From the NCBI RefSeq assembly GCF_027622945.1, contig NZ_JAPZVQ010000012.1, positions 1 to 64,000 on the forward strand: a stretch of DNA of 64,000 bases, read 5' to 3'. The notes under the pieces are model-generated. The model was not told where the DNA came from. It was given only the letters and a program-made list of their open reading frames with translations, and searched no databases. Below are positions 1-8,905 of the stretch, one piece after another (the first letter of the stretch is position 1; each line of letters begins with the position of its first letter). Position numbers and translations under genes: made by a program. The DNA comes from Glycomyces lechevalierae (GTDB taxonomy: Bacteria > Actinomycetota > Actinomycetes > Mycobacteriales > Micromonosporaceae).

Positions 1-20
1 ACCGCCGAGAACTTAACATA
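1..20 (+). rRNA. rrl: 23S rRNA, 3' end (partial)
   Basis: The first bases resemble the last bases of bacterial 23S rRNA (CCGAGAACTTAAC, compare the CCGTGAGGCTTAACCTT end in E. coli). A 5S gene follows about 140 bp later, the usual rRNA operon order. The exact 3' end is approximate and the rest of the gene lies outside the window. Confidence 0.75.
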
Positions 21-158
21 ACATTCGGTCTTGATAGAACGAGGCATTCACGCACGCTATGCGATTCTGAGACAACACTGTTGGCTCGATCGCCTAACCA
101 CGAGACACGTCTCGTGGCCTGGCTTGATCGCTGAACGGACTGTTGGTTTCAATGGTTT

Positions 159-276
159 GTTTGGTGGTGAGAGCGGAAGTGACACACCCGGTCCCATTCC
201 GAACCCGGTCGTTACGGCTTCCAGCGCCGATGGTACTGCACTCGAGAGGGTGTGGGAGAGCAGGACACCGCCAAAC
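159..276 (+). rRNA. rrf: 5S ribosomal RNA
   Basis: The 118-nt segment has the 5S hallmarks: complementary ends (GTTTGGTGG with CCGCCAAAC), the conserved CCCATTCCGAACCCGG block, the AGCGCCGATGGTACTGC block and GGGAGAGCAGGAC near the 3' end. It follows the 23S tail and precedes a strong terminator, so it is the last gene of the rRNA operon. Confidence 0.96.
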
Positions 277-288
277 ATTTACTTATAG

Positions 289-321
289 AAAGGCCCCCAC
301 CTCACGGTGGGGGCCTTTTTT
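289..321 (+). terminator. rRNA operon terminator
   Basis: A GC-rich hairpin (AAGGCCCCCACC, short loop, GGTGGGGGCCTT) runs into six T residues, a canonical intrinsic terminator directly after the 5S gene. Confidence 0.93.
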
Positions 322-334
322 CGTATGCGCTGAT

Positions 335-484
335 TCAGGAAGAAGTCGAGAGCGCGTCTCTCACTTTCGCCACACCGACCCCAATTCCGAAGATCGCCCC
401 CGTCACCAGGAATGTCAGTAGCGAGACGGTCACCAGTGCGATCGCGATCCCGATCGCTCCTACGACGCTGAAAAATGTGCTCAC
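335..484 (-). CDS. small hydrophobic membrane peptide, 49 aa
   Basis: Not recognised as a named family. The 49-aa product is almost entirely one long hydrophobic stretch (about residues 5-38, rich in V, I, A, G, L) with a short charged C-terminus (AKVRDALSTSS). The GTG start was chosen because a strong GGAGGAGG Shine-Dalgarno lies just upstream. The open frame continues 12 codons further upstream but would then include that ribosome-binding site. It sits alone, convergent to the rRNA operon terminator. Function unknown; membrane location is inferred from hydrophobicity. Confidence 0.5.
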   Translation of the reverse strand: MSTFFSVVGAIGIAIALVTVSLLTFLVTGAIFGIGVGVAKVRDALSTSS

Positions 485-592
485 GTGGCCTCCTCCGTTG
501 CAGGCTCGTCGGCTGGGCAAGTGCCCTTCAGGTATTGTCCCACATCGTTGGATGAGACGTAGTGGGCGTCACAAGTTAGATAGGTCACAGTA

Positions 593-1118
593 GTGGACAG
601 GGATTCGGTTTCGCGTCTTCCCGGCACACCGCTGCCGCCTTCGGCCTCGCGGCGATTGGCGAGCGTAGGGCGGGATCCGATCAACCTGCATCGGGCACTC
701 GCGCACGCGCCGGCGTTGCTGGCGCCGCTGCTCGACCTCATTCATGCGCTGCGTTTCGACGCCGAGGCGCCGCGGAGCCTGCGGGAGCTGATGATCTGCC
801 GGATCGCGCAGCTCGAGAATTCGACCTATGAGCTGGCGCATCATCTTCCGATGGCCGCCGACGCCGGGCTGGACGATGAGCAGCTGGCCGCGCTTGAACG
901 GTGGCGTGAGGCCGACTGCTTCAGTGCGCCGGCAGCGGGCGGTGCTCGGGTACGCCGAGCATCTGGGGGCCGGCGCGGCTCGGGACGATGCGGCGCTCGA
1001 GGCGTGCTTCAGTCCGGTGGAGCAGACCGAATTGACGGTCACCGGGGCGACGTACATTGCGTTGGCACGGATGCTGCGGGCGCTCGATGTGCGAATCGAT
1101 GCGGGGCTTTCCGGTTGA
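593..1118 (+). pseudogene. carboxymuconolactone-decarboxylase-like protein, frameshifted
   Basis: Two overlapping frames together encode one protein of the carboxymuconolactone decarboxylase/AhpD-like alpha-helical family. The first frame gives LMICRIAQLENSTYELAHH, the helix pair that normally carries the CxxC/His site, here without the cysteine pair. It ends in a sensible register at WREADCFSA. From about 930 the next frame continues RQRAVLGYAEHLGAG and runs to a stop at 1118. Removing one C from GCGCCGG near 929-930 restores a single ~175-aa frame. The GTG start at 593 is approximate and lacks a clear ribosome-binding site. Either a recent pseudogene or a one-base sequencing error. Confidence 0.7.
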
Positions 1119-1183
1119 TTTCCGCTCTTGCGGGGTAGCTCGACTGATTGCCGCAATTGGTGACCTACGGGGTCCATGCGGCT

Positions 1184-1189
1184 TAGGAT
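1184..1189 (+). promoter_or_regulatory. putative -10 box for the MFS gene
   Basis: TAGGAT lies 45 bp before the MFS start, with a weak TGACCT -35-like hexamer 17 bp upstream. This is a pattern match only. Confidence 0.3.
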
Positions 1190-1234
1190 TTCGGCACGTG
1201 TGGTACCGATTCGAGTCGGCAGCGGGAGTGAGCG

Positions 1235-2683
1235 ATGGCCACGGACAATGACGGTCTGAAGCGGGGCGAGACCCATGTGGGGACGGCCTCGGCGGTGTTC
1301 GTCTCGATCGCCGCCGCACTCGGCGGGTTCCTGTTCGGGTACGACACGGCCGTGATCAACGGGACCACCGGCGCGCTCGAGGTCCAGTGGGAGATCGGCT
1401 CGGTCGAGACCGGCGTGGTCGTTTCTTCGGCGCTGCTCGGTTGTGCCGTCGGCGCGTGGTTCGCGGGTTCGTTGGCGAACAAGCTCGGGCGCCCGCGGGT
1501 CATGATGATCGCCGCGGTCGTCTTCTTCATCACCTCGCTGGGCAGTGCCTTGTCGACGGGTCCGGTGGACTTGACGATTTGGCGCGTGTGCGGCGGTCTG
1601 GCGATCGGCGCGGCGAGCGTCATCGCCCCCGCGTACATCGCGGAGATCGCGCCGGCGCATCTGCGCGGGCGGCTCGGTTCGCTGCAGCAGTTCGCGATCG
1701 TGCTCGGCATCTTCTCGGCGCTGCTGGTGAACTACGCGATCCAGAACGCGGCCGGGGGCGCGAGCGGTGAGGTGCCGTGGGGCGGTACGGCGTGGCGGTG
1801 GATGTTCGCGGCCGCCGCGGTGCCGGCGTTCGTGTACTTCATGTGCTCGCTGCAGATCCCCGAATCGCCGCGGTATCTCGTGGCGAAGCATGAGGTGGCG
1901 AGGGCCAAGGCCATCCTCATCAAGTACGTCGGCGGGGACGTGGACCAGAAGATCGTGGAGATCCAGGAATCGCTGCACAGCGACCGGCCGCCGCGGATCT
2001 CGGATGTGCGCGGCCCGCGCCTGGGCCTGCTGCCGATCGTGTGGGTCGGTATCTTCCTGTCGATGTTCCAGCAGTTCGTGGGCATCAACGTCATCTTCTA
2101 CTACTCGACGTCGCTGTGGCAGTCGGTCGGGTTCAGCGAGAACGACGCGTTCCTGACGAGCGTCATCAACTCGATCGTGAACATCGCCGGTACGATCCTC
2201 GCGATCTACCTGGTGGACCGGGTGGGCCGCAAGAAGCTCCTCATGTGGGGCTCGATGCTCATGTTCATCGCGCTCGGCACGATGGCGGTCATCTTCGCGA
2301 CGGCCGACGTCGACTCGAGCAACAACCCGATCCTCGGTGATGCGCAGGGCATCACGGCGCTGCTCGCCGCGAACGTGTTCGTGTTCGGATTCGCGTTCAC
2401 GTGGGGCCCGGTCGTGTGGGTGCTGCTGGGGGAGATGTTCCCCAACCGGATCCGCGCCTCGGCGCTCGGCGTGGCCGCCGCCGCGCAGTGGATCAGCAAC
2501 TGGCTCATCACCGTCACGTTCCCGGAGCTCGCGCAGACCGGCCTGTTCCTGGCGTACGGCCTGTACGCGGCCTTCGCGCTCATCTCGTTCTTCTTCGTGG
2601 GCAAGATGATCAAGGAGACCAAGGGCGTCGAGCTCGAGGACATGGAGAAGCTCGAAGGCGGCACCATCAGGGCGGCCGACTGA
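1235..2683 (+). CDS. sugar porter family MFS transporter
   Basis: A 482-aa integral membrane protein of the sugar porter family (XylE/GlcP/GLUT-like), probably a hexose or pentose/H+ symporter in the cytoplasmic membrane. Visible family motifs are GFLFGYDTAVINGT in helix 1, NKLGRPR between helices 2 and 3, PESPRYL after helix 6, QQFVGINVIFYYS in helix 7, DRVGRKKL between helices 8 and 9, and PNRIRASA later. Twelve hydrophobic helices fit the length, which is normal for the family. The ATG follows a GGGAG site. It is monocistronic, ending at a strong hairpin convergent with the ABC genes. The substrate cannot be read from sequence; glucose or xylose are the usual choices. Confidence 0.92.
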   Translation: MATDNDGLKRGETHVGTASAVFVSIAAALGGFLFGYDTAVINGTTGALEVQWEIGSVETGVVVSSALLGCAVGAWFAGSLANKLGRPRVMMIAAVVFFITSLGSALSTGPVDLTIWRVCGGLAIGAASVIAPAYIAEIAPAHLRGRLGSLQQFAIVLGIFSALLVNYAIQNAAGGASGEVPWGGTAWRWMFAAAAVPAFVYFMCSLQIPESPRYLVAKHEVARAKAILIKYVGGDVDQKIVEIQESLHSDRPPRISDVRGPRLGLLPIVWVGIFLSMFQQFVGINVIFYYSTSLWQSVGFSENDAFLTSVINSIVNIAGTILAIYLVDRVGRKKLLMWGSMLMFIALGTMAVIFATADVDSSNNPILGDAQGITALLAANVFVFGFAFTWGPVVWVLLGEMFPNRIRASALGVAAAAQWISNWLITVTFPELAQTGLFLAYGLYAAFALISFFFVGKMIKETKGVELEDMEKLEGGTIRAAD

Positions 2684-2695
2684 TCGCAGACGACA

Positions 2696-2727
2696 TGAGG
2701 GCCGCCCCCGATCGGGGGCGGCCCTCA
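2696..2727. terminator. bidirectional hairpin between convergent genes
   Basis: A perfect 14-bp stem (TGAGGGCCGCCCCC / GGGGGCGGCCCTCA, loop GATC) lies between the MFS gene and the convergent ABC permease gene. A partial T tract follows on the plus strand, so it probably terminates both transcripts. Confidence 0.8.
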
Positions 2728-2749
2728 CTGGTTTCCTTGTGGCGGAAGG

Positions 2750-5296
2750 CTATTCGTAGGCGATGGCGCCCAGGATGTTCGTCTTCGCGGCCCGTGCCGC
2801 GGGGGCGATGGCCGCGAGGAGTCCGACGAGGACGGCCGCGGCCAGGTACCCGGCGATGAGCGTGGTCGGGACGGCGAAGACGTCCACACCGGAGTCGGCC
2901 AGCGCGTTCTGGAGGGCCCAGCCGAGGCCGAGGCCCACGGCGACGCCCAGGACCGCGCCGAAGAGGGCGATGGTGACGCTCTCGACGATGACCATGCGGA
3001 CGGTCTGGCCGCGGGTCATGCCGATCGCCCTGAGCATCCCCAGCTCGCGGGTGCGTTCGAGGACCGACAGGATCAGCGTGTTGATGACGCCGATGACGGC
3101 GACGATCATGGCCAGGCCCAGGAGCAGTTGGATCGCGATGATCGCGAAGTCGAAGAACACCGTGACCTCGCCGACGAACTCCTCATGGTTCTGGGCGCTG
3201 ACCTCGGGCTCGTCGGCGAGCGCGTCGTCGACGGCCGCGGTGACGGCGTCGATGTCGGCGCCGTCGGCCACGTCGACCAGGGCCATCATCGGCTTGGTCG
3301 TGTAGAACTCCTCGACGTAGGCCGGGGCGACGTACCAGCCGTCGGTGTTCTCGTTGTCGACGAGGATCGCGGCGACCGTGAACTCGTGCGCCTCGGTGCC
3401 GCGGCTGAAGGTCGCGGTCACGATGTCGCCCATGCCGACGCCGAGCTCGTCGGCGGCCGACTGGTTGACGGCGATCTCGTCGTCGGCGAGCTCGTCGGAG
3501 TCGCCCTCGGCGAGAGTGCCGCCGAAGAGGTCGACGATCCCGCCGAAGTCGGTGGTGGTGTTGACGTACTGGTCGGTGCCGTCGATGTCGGCGATGTCGT
3601 AGTAGACCTCGACCGCGGCGTCCACGTCGTCGATGGCGCGGATGTCGTCCATGACGGCGGGGTCGAATGAGGCGGGGACCTCGGAGACGGCTGGGCCGGT
3701 GACGAACAGCTCGGCCTTGACCGCCTCGCCGAAGTAGTCCTCGATGCTGGCCTTGACGCTGGTGAGCAGCGTCGCGGTGGCGGTAACCAGCGTCACGCCG
3801 ATCATGAGCGCGGAGGCGGTGACGGCGGTGCGGCGCGGGTTGCGGCCGGCGTTGCGGCGGCCGAGCTTCCCGGCGAAGTTCCACGACCAGATCAGGCCGA
3901 GCGCGCCCACGAGCGGCTTGGAGAGCCAGGCCGTGAGCATGGTGACGCCGACGAAGACCAGGCCGGCGCCGACGGCGGTGCCGGTGAGGTCGGCCGTGTC
4001 GCCGCCGAGGTTCCCGGTGAGGCCCAAGGCCATCGCGCCGCCGCCGGCGAGGGCGATGATCGCGCCGCTGACGGTGAGGAGCGTGATCGGCCGGTCGGTC
4101 TTGGCGGCGGCGCGCATCGCCTCGACGGGCGGGACCCTGGAGGCCCGCACGGCGGGGACGAGCGCCGCGAGCACGGTGACGCCGATGCCGACCGCCAGCG
4201 CGGCCAGGATCGCGGTGGGCGGCACGGCCACACTGACCTGGGCCGCGTCGAAGAACGAGTTGGCGATGGCGGCGGTGAGCCCGGCGCCGCCCGCGACGCC
4301 GACCGCTGCGCCGACGGCCGCGGCGATCGTGCCGAGCAGGAGCGCTTCGGCGAGGATCGAGCGGACGACCTGGCCGCGGCCCGCGCCGATGGCGCGCATC
4401 ATCGCGATCTCCTTGAGGCGCCCGGCGATCACGATCGAGAACGTGTTGGCGATGAGGAAGACCGAGACGAACACGGCGACGAGTCCGAAGCCGAGCAGGA
4501 AGTTGCCGATCGTCTTCGTCAGCTTCGCGGTCTGGGCGCTCGCCTCGGCGTTGTAGTCCTCCCAGGACGTGACCTGCGATTCGGCCCCGATGACGGGTTC
4601 GAGCGCGGCGACGAGGTCGTCGGCGCCGGTGCCGTCGGCGGCGTACACGGCGAGGACGGAGTAGGCGTCCTCGCCGTCGAAGACGAGGCGCTGGGCTTCT
4701 GCGGTGGTGAAGGCGATCTCGGTGCCGCCGCTGATGGAGTCGCGGCCGCCGGCGTAGCCGTAGACGCCGACGATCGCGTACTCGGTCTGGTCGGTGGTCT
4801 GCGAGTAGGCGGTGACCGTCTCGCCCAGGCCGAGGCCGGAGTCGGCGGCGAACTTGGCGGAGACGGCGACCTCGCCGTCGGTCTCCGGGGCGCGGCCTTC
4901 ACGCAGTTCCCGTTCGCGGGCCTCGTCGCCCCAGTTGACGGCCGTGGTGGGGGCGAGGCCGCCGACGACCTTGCCGTTGTCGCCGATGGCGCTGATCGCC
5001 CAGGAGACGGTGGCGGCGACGTGGTCGACGCCCGCAGTGGATTCGACGGCGGCGAGCGCCTCGGCGGGGATGCCCTGCTGGACGAGGTCCTCGCTCCTCG
5101 ACTCGGCGTCGGCCGGCTGCACGAGGGCGTCGGCACCCGCGTAGGCCTCGGCGTTCAGGTCGTCCACAGTGGCTTGGATGGAGGCGGTGAGGACCAGCGC
5201 GGCGGCGATGAACGCCGATCCGAGGATGATGGCGATGCTGGTCAGGGCGAGGCGGGCCTTGCGGGCCGCCATGCCTTTGAGTGCGGCGCGGAGCAT
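2750..5296 (-). CDS. MacB/FtsX-type ABC transporter permease (module 1)
   Basis: An 848-aa permease with two FtsX-like domains. The N-terminal helix (about residues 16-38) is followed by a ~220-aa extracytoplasmic domain. The first FtsX core follows (VAVFVSVFLIANTF, then MMRAIGAGRGQVVRS), then a second extracytoplasmic domain from about 490. The C-terminal FtsX core has VIGVINTLILSVLERTRELGMLRAIGMTRGQ. The double-FtsX layout is typical of actinobacterial lipoprotein/antibiotic/peptide export permeases. Its start lies 4 bp after the stop of its ATPase gene (5301-6113), so the two are co-translated. It is a close paralogue of the permease at 6351-8903. The substrate is unknown; export or envelope-stress sensing is inferred. 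Confidence 0.88.
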   Translation of the reverse strand: MLRAALKGMAARKARLALTSIAIILGSAFIAAALVLTASIQATVDDLNAEAYAGADALVQPADAESRSEDLVQQGIPAEALAAVESTAGVDHVAATVSWAISAIGDNGKVVGGLAPTTAVNWGDEARERELREGRAPETDGEVAVSAKFAADSGLGLGETVTAYSQTTDQTEYAIVGVYGYAGGRDSISGGTEIAFTTAEAQRLVFDGEDAYSVLAVYAADGTGADDLVAALEPVIGAESQVTSWEDYNAEASAQTAKLTKTIGNFLLGFGLVAVFVSVFLIANTFSIVIAGRLKEIAMMRAIGAGRGQVVRSILAEALLLGTIAAAVGAAVGVAGGAGLTAAIANSFFDAAQVSVAVPPTAILAALAVGIGVTVLAALVPAVRASRVPPVEAMRAAAKTDRPITLLTVSGAIIALAGGGAMALGLTGNLGGDTADLTGTAVGAGLVFVGVTMLTAWLSKPLVGALGLIWSWNFAGKLGRRNAGRNPRRTAVTASALMIGVTLVTATATLLTSVKASIEDYFGEAVKAELFVTGPAVSEVPASFDPAVMDDIRAIDDVDAAVEVYYDIADIDGTDQYVNTTTDFGGIVDLFGGTLAEGDSDELADDEIAVNQSAADELGVGMGDIVTATFSRGTEAHEFTVAAILVDNENTDGWYVAPAYVEEFYTTKPMMALVDVADGADIDAVTAAVDDALADEPEVSAQNHEEFVGEVTVFFDFAIIAIQLLLGLAMIVAVIGVINTLILSVLERTRELGMLRAIGMTRGQTVRMVIVESVTIALFGAVLGVAVGLGLGWALQNALADSGVDVFAVPTTLIAGYLAAAVLVGLLAAIAPAARAAKTNILGAIAYE

Positions 5297-5300
5297 GGGG

Positions 5301-6113
5301 TCAGGCGGCCTCTCCGGCGAGGGGGACGCGGTTCTCGAAGCCGCGCATCGTGTCGATGACGGCGTCGGCGGTGGGCCGGTCGAGGTCGCGCACGATCTGG
5401 CCGTCCGCGAGGAACACGACGCGGTCGGCGTAGGCGGCGGCGGACGGGTCGTGGGTGACCATGACGATCGTCTGCCCGAAGTCGTCGACGGACTTGCGCA
5501 GGAACCGCAGGACCTCGCCGCTGGAGCGGGTGTCGAGGTTGCCGGTGGGCTCGTCCGCGAAGATGACCTCGGGCCGGGTGGCGAGGGCGCGGGCGCAGGC
5601 GACGCGCTGCTGCTGGCCGCCGGAGAGCTCGGTCGGCTTGTGCGTCAAGCGCTCCTGGAGGTCGAGGGTGCGGATGATCTGGCTGATCCACGCGGGGTCG
5701 GCCTTCGCGCCGGCGATGGAGGCCGGGAGGAGGATGTTCTCCTCGGCCGTGAGGGTCGGCAGCAGGTTGAACTGCTGGAAGATGAAGCCGATCTTGTCGC
5801 GGCGCAGCTTCGTGAGGGCCTTGTCGCCCATGCCGGTGATGATCGTGCCGCCGATGTCGACGGTGCCGCGGTCGGTGGTGTCGAGCCCGGCGAGGCAGTG
5901 CATGAGGGTCGACTTGCCCGAACCCGAAGGGCCCATGATGGCGGTGAACCGGCCGGCGGCGAACGCCACGGACACGTCTCGCAACGCGACGACCTGGGCC
6001 TCTCCCGAGCCGTACGCGCGCCACAGGCCGGTGGCGGTGACGGCGGGGCGGCGGTGCTGCGGGCCGGGCGCGTGCTGCAGGCTCTGCGGGGCGGGGGGAG
6101 TGCTGAGTGGCAC
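5301..6113 (-). CDS. ABC transporter ATP-binding protein (module 1)
   Basis: A 270-aa ATPase of the MacB/LolD class, partner of the permease at 2750-5296. It has Walker [11 protein letters not shown]-loop FQQFNLLP, signature LSGGQQQR, Walker B VIFADEPTGNLD and switch VTHD. The GTG at 6113 was chosen (product begins MPLSTPP) because AGAAAGG lies 7 nt upstream. A longer open frame upstream is low-complexity and unlike the paralogue. It is nearly identical in its core to the ATPase at 8906-9682, the mark of a tandem duplication. Confidence 0.9.
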   Translation of the reverse strand: MPLSTPPAPQSLQHAPGPQHRRPAVTATGLWRAYGSGEAQVVALRDVSVAFAAGRFTAIMGPSGSGKSTLMHCLAGLDTTDRGTVDIGGTIITGMGDKALTKLRRDKIGFIFQQFNLLPTLTAEENILLPASIAGAKADPAWISQIIRTLDLQERLTHKPTELSGGQQQRVACARALATRPEVIFADEPTGNLDTRSSGEVLRFLRKSVDDFGQTIVMVTHDPSAAAYADRVVFLADGQIVRDLDRPTADAVIDTMRGFENRVPLAGEAA

Positions 6114-6300
6114 GGAAGCGCCTTTCTGATCGGGTGTCTTTCCTGTTGCCACAAGGCTATTGAGACGGACACCCGGGCGCTTCGGCCCGCGGGACGGAGT
6201 TCCGTCCTCCCCGAGGCGGAGCGCCGCCCGCCGGGTCGGCCGAAAGACGGAGCCCCTTCGGCTGCTCGCCTCGGCCGACCGGCCGTCCGCGGGCAGACGG

Positions 6301-6330
6301 GAGGGGCGGCGCCTGACAACACCGCCCCTC
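6301..6330 (-). terminator. hairpin between the two ABC modules
   Basis: GAGGGGCGG and CCGCCCCTC form a 9-bp stem 20 bp after the stop codon of the upstream permease gene. No T tract follows, so it may terminate weakly or only stabilise the 3' end. Confidence 0.5.
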
Positions 6331-6350
6331 ACCTGGTTTCCGGAGGAATG

Positions 6351-8903
6351 CTATTCGTAGGCGATGGCGCCCAGCACGTTGAGCTTCGCGGCGCGCGCCG
6401 CCGGGGCGATCGCCGCGAGCAGGCCAACGACCACGGCCGCGACCAGGTAGGTGGCGATCAGGCCCCACGGGAGGGCGAAGTTATGGAGGCCCTCTTCTTC
6501 GAGCGCCTGCTGCACGGTCCAGCCCAGGCCGATGCCGACCGCGATGCCGAGGACTGCGCCGAACACGCAGATGATGACGCTCTCGACGGTGATCATGCGC
6601 CGCACCTGCCCGCGGGTCATGCCGACCGCGCGCAGGAGCCCGAGCTCCCGGGTGCGTTCGAGGACCGAGAGGACCAGTGTGTTCACCACGCCGATGACGG
6701 CGATGATCATCGCGAGGGCGAGCAGGATCTGCACGGCCGCGAGGATCGTGTCGAGGCCGCCGGTCTGCTGCTCGACGAACTCGGCGTTGTTGGTGACGCC
6801 CACTTCCGGTTCGTCCTTGAGGATCTCGTCGACCTCGTCCTGCACGGCGGCGACGTCGGCGCCCTCGGCGACCTGGATGTACGCCTGCATCGGCTTCTGC
6901 ACCATGAAGTGCTGAACCTGGTCGGGCGCGACCCACCAGCCGTTGGTGAGGTCGTAGCCCTCGAGGATCGCCGCGATCGTCAACTGTTCGGCGGTGCCGT
7001 CGGAGAAGGTCACTTCGACGGTGTCGCCGACGTCGACGCCGCGGTCCTTCGCGGTGCCCTCGTCGACCACGACCGCGTCGGGTGCGAGGTCCGCGACCGA
7101 GCCTTCGGCGACGGTGCCGCCGAAGACCGCGAGTGCGGCCTGCAGGTCCGAACTGGACGAGAGCGCGGCCTCTTCGCCGTTCACCTTGGTGTTGAAGAAG
7201 TCCGCGTACACGTCGCCGACCTCGTCGACGTCGGGCAGGGCCCGGATCTCGTTGACGCGCTCGGGCGAGAACGACGGGATGCTCGCCCCGCCTTGGGCGC
7301 CGGAGACGATGAGGTCCGAGTTGAGGTTCAAGTCGAGCGCTTCGGAGGTCGTCGACTTGATGCTGGAGACGAGCGTGGCGATGCCGGTGATGAGCGCGAC
7401 GGCGATCATGAGCGCCGAGGCGGTGATCGCGGTGCGCCGCGGGTTGCGGCCGGCGTTGAGCTTGCCGAGCCGCCCGGAGAACGACCACGACATGACCGCG
7501 CCGAGCAGCGCCACGAGCGGGCGCGACAGGATCGGCGTGAGCATGGTGACGCCCACGAATGCGATGCCGACGCCGACGAGGATGCCGGTGAGCTCTTCGC
7601 CGCCGAGGTTGTCCGTGAGCCCGAACGCGAGCAGCACCGCCCCGGCCAGGAAGACGATCGCCCCGGCGATGGTGATGCCGCGCAGGGGCTTCGGCGGGTT
7701 GACGGCTTCGCGCATCGCCGCGACCGGCGGGACGCTGGAGGCCTTGACGGCCGGGAGCAGCGCGGACAGGACCGTGACGCCGATGCCGACGGCCAGCGCC
7801 CAGAGCGTGGTCGCGGGGATGAGCAGCTGGACGGGCAGGCCGCCCATCATGGTCGCGCTGACTACTTCGGACAGCCCCCAGCCGAGGAGCAGGCCGAGGC
7901 CGAGGCCGATGATCGAGGCGCCGGTGCCGATGATGAGGGCTTCGGCGAGGACCGAGCGCACGACTTGGCCGCGCCCGGCGCCGATGGCGCGCAGCAGCGC
8001 GAGTTCGCGCTGGCGCTGGGCGACGATGATGGTGAACGTGTTGATGATCAGGAAGATCGACACGAACACGGCGACGAGGCCGAAACCGAGGAAGATGTAG
8101 CCCATGAAGTCGGAGACGACGGCGAAGCCCTGCGCGGCGGCCTCGCTGGCCTCCTCGCCGGTCTGGACCTTGAAGTCGTTCCCGACGGCCGCGGCGATGG
8201 CGTCGGTGTCGACGGCGTCGCCGTAGACGTACACCGAGGTGTAGACGTCCTCGCCCCCGGTGAGGAGGCGCTGGGCGTCTCCGGTGCTGAAGGCGACCTG
8301 GGTCTCGCCGGCGAGCGAGTCGCGGTCGCCGGAGAGGCCGTAGACGCCCACGATCTCGTACGCCACAGCGCTTTCGAGGTCGACGGTGTCGGAGTAGACG
8401 GTGACGGTATCGCCGACGGTGAAGCCGGAGTCGGCGGCGAACTTGGCGGAGACGGCGACCTCGCCGTCCGCTTCGGGCCCGCGGCCCTCGCGCAGTTCGA
8501 TGTAGTCGCCCTGGCCTTCGCCGGAGGCCCAGTTGAGGCCGATGGTGGGCGCGAAGGTGCCGACGAGCTTGCCGTTCTCGCCGAGGGCCTTGACCTGGCC
8601 TTCGATGGCGCCGTCGGCGCGGTCGACGCCGTCGGTGGCGCGGATCTGCTCGAGGGTGGCGGCGGGGATCGCCATGGCGGCGGGGTTGCCGGGCCCGCCC
8701 ATGCCGCCGCCGTCGGTGTCGCGGGTGACGACGGCGTCGACGCCGGTGTAGGCGTCGGCGATGACACCGGAGACGGATTTCTCCATGGTGGCGGTGAGGA
8801 CCATCGCGGCGGCGACGAACATCGTGCCGAGGACGACGGCGAGGCTGGTGAGGACGAGGCGGGCTTTGCGGCTCGCCATGCCCTTGAGGGTGGCGCGCAG
8901 CAT
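6351..8903 (-). CDS. MacB/FtsX-type ABC transporter permease (module 2)
   Basis: An 850-aa double-FtsX permease, paralogous to the product of 2750-5296 along its whole length. Shared features include the start LRA(T/A)LKGMA(S/A)RKARL, the DSGxxxGxTVT(V/A)YS stretch, the core LLRAIGAGRGQVVRS and the ending ARAAK(L/T)N(V/I)LGAIAYE. It has an N-terminal helix, a large extracytoplasmic domain, a first FtsX core (about 265-400), a second extracytoplasmic domain and a C-terminal FtsX core. The start lies 2 bp after the stop of its ATPase gene. Substrate unknown; an exporter of peptide, lipid or antibiotic is the likeliest role. Confidence 0.88.
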   Translation of the reverse strand: MLRATLKGMASRKARLVLTSLAVVLGTMFVAAAMVLTATMEKSVSGVIADAYTGVDAVVTRDTDGGGMGGPGNPAAMAIPAATLEQIRATDGVDRADGAIEGQVKALGENGKLVGTFAPTIGLNWASGEGQGDYIELREGRGPEADGEVAVSAKFAADSGFTVGDTVTVYSDTVDLESAVAYEIVGVYGLSGDRDSLAGETQVAFSTGDAQRLLTGGEDVYTSVYVYGDAVDTDAIAAAVGNDFKVQTGEEASEAAAQGFAVVSDFMGYIFLGFGLVAVFVSIFLIINTFTIIVAQRQRELALLRAIGAGRGQVVRSVLAEALIIGTGASIIGLGLGLLLGWGLSEVVSATMMGGLPVQLLIPATTLWALAVGIGVTVLSALLPAVKASSVPPVAAMREAVNPPKPLRGITIAGAIVFLAGAVLLAFGLTDNLGGEELTGILVGVGIAFVGVTMLTPILSRPLVALLGAVMSWSFSGRLGKLNAGRNPRRTAITASALMIAVALITGIATLVSSIKSTTSEALDLNLNSDLIVSGAQGGASIPSFSPERVNEIRALPDVDEVGDVYADFFNTKVNGEEAALSSSSDLQAALAVFGGTVAEGSVADLAPDAVVVDEGTAKDRGVDVGDTVEVTFSDGTAEQLTIAAILEGYDLTNGWWVAPDQVQHFMVQKPMQAYIQVAEGADVAAVQDEVDEILKDEPEVGVTNNAEFVEQQTGGLDTILAAVQILLALAMIIAVIGVVNTLVLSVLERTRELGLLRAVGMTRGQVRRMITVESVIICVFGAVLGIAVGIGLGWTVQQALEEEGLHNFALPWGLIATYLVAAVVVGLLAAIAPAARAAKLNVLGAIAYE

Positions 8904-8905
8904 GG

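Noticed and set aside
31-288. Plus-strand frame over the start of the window
   Set aside because: It overlaps the 5S rRNA gene.
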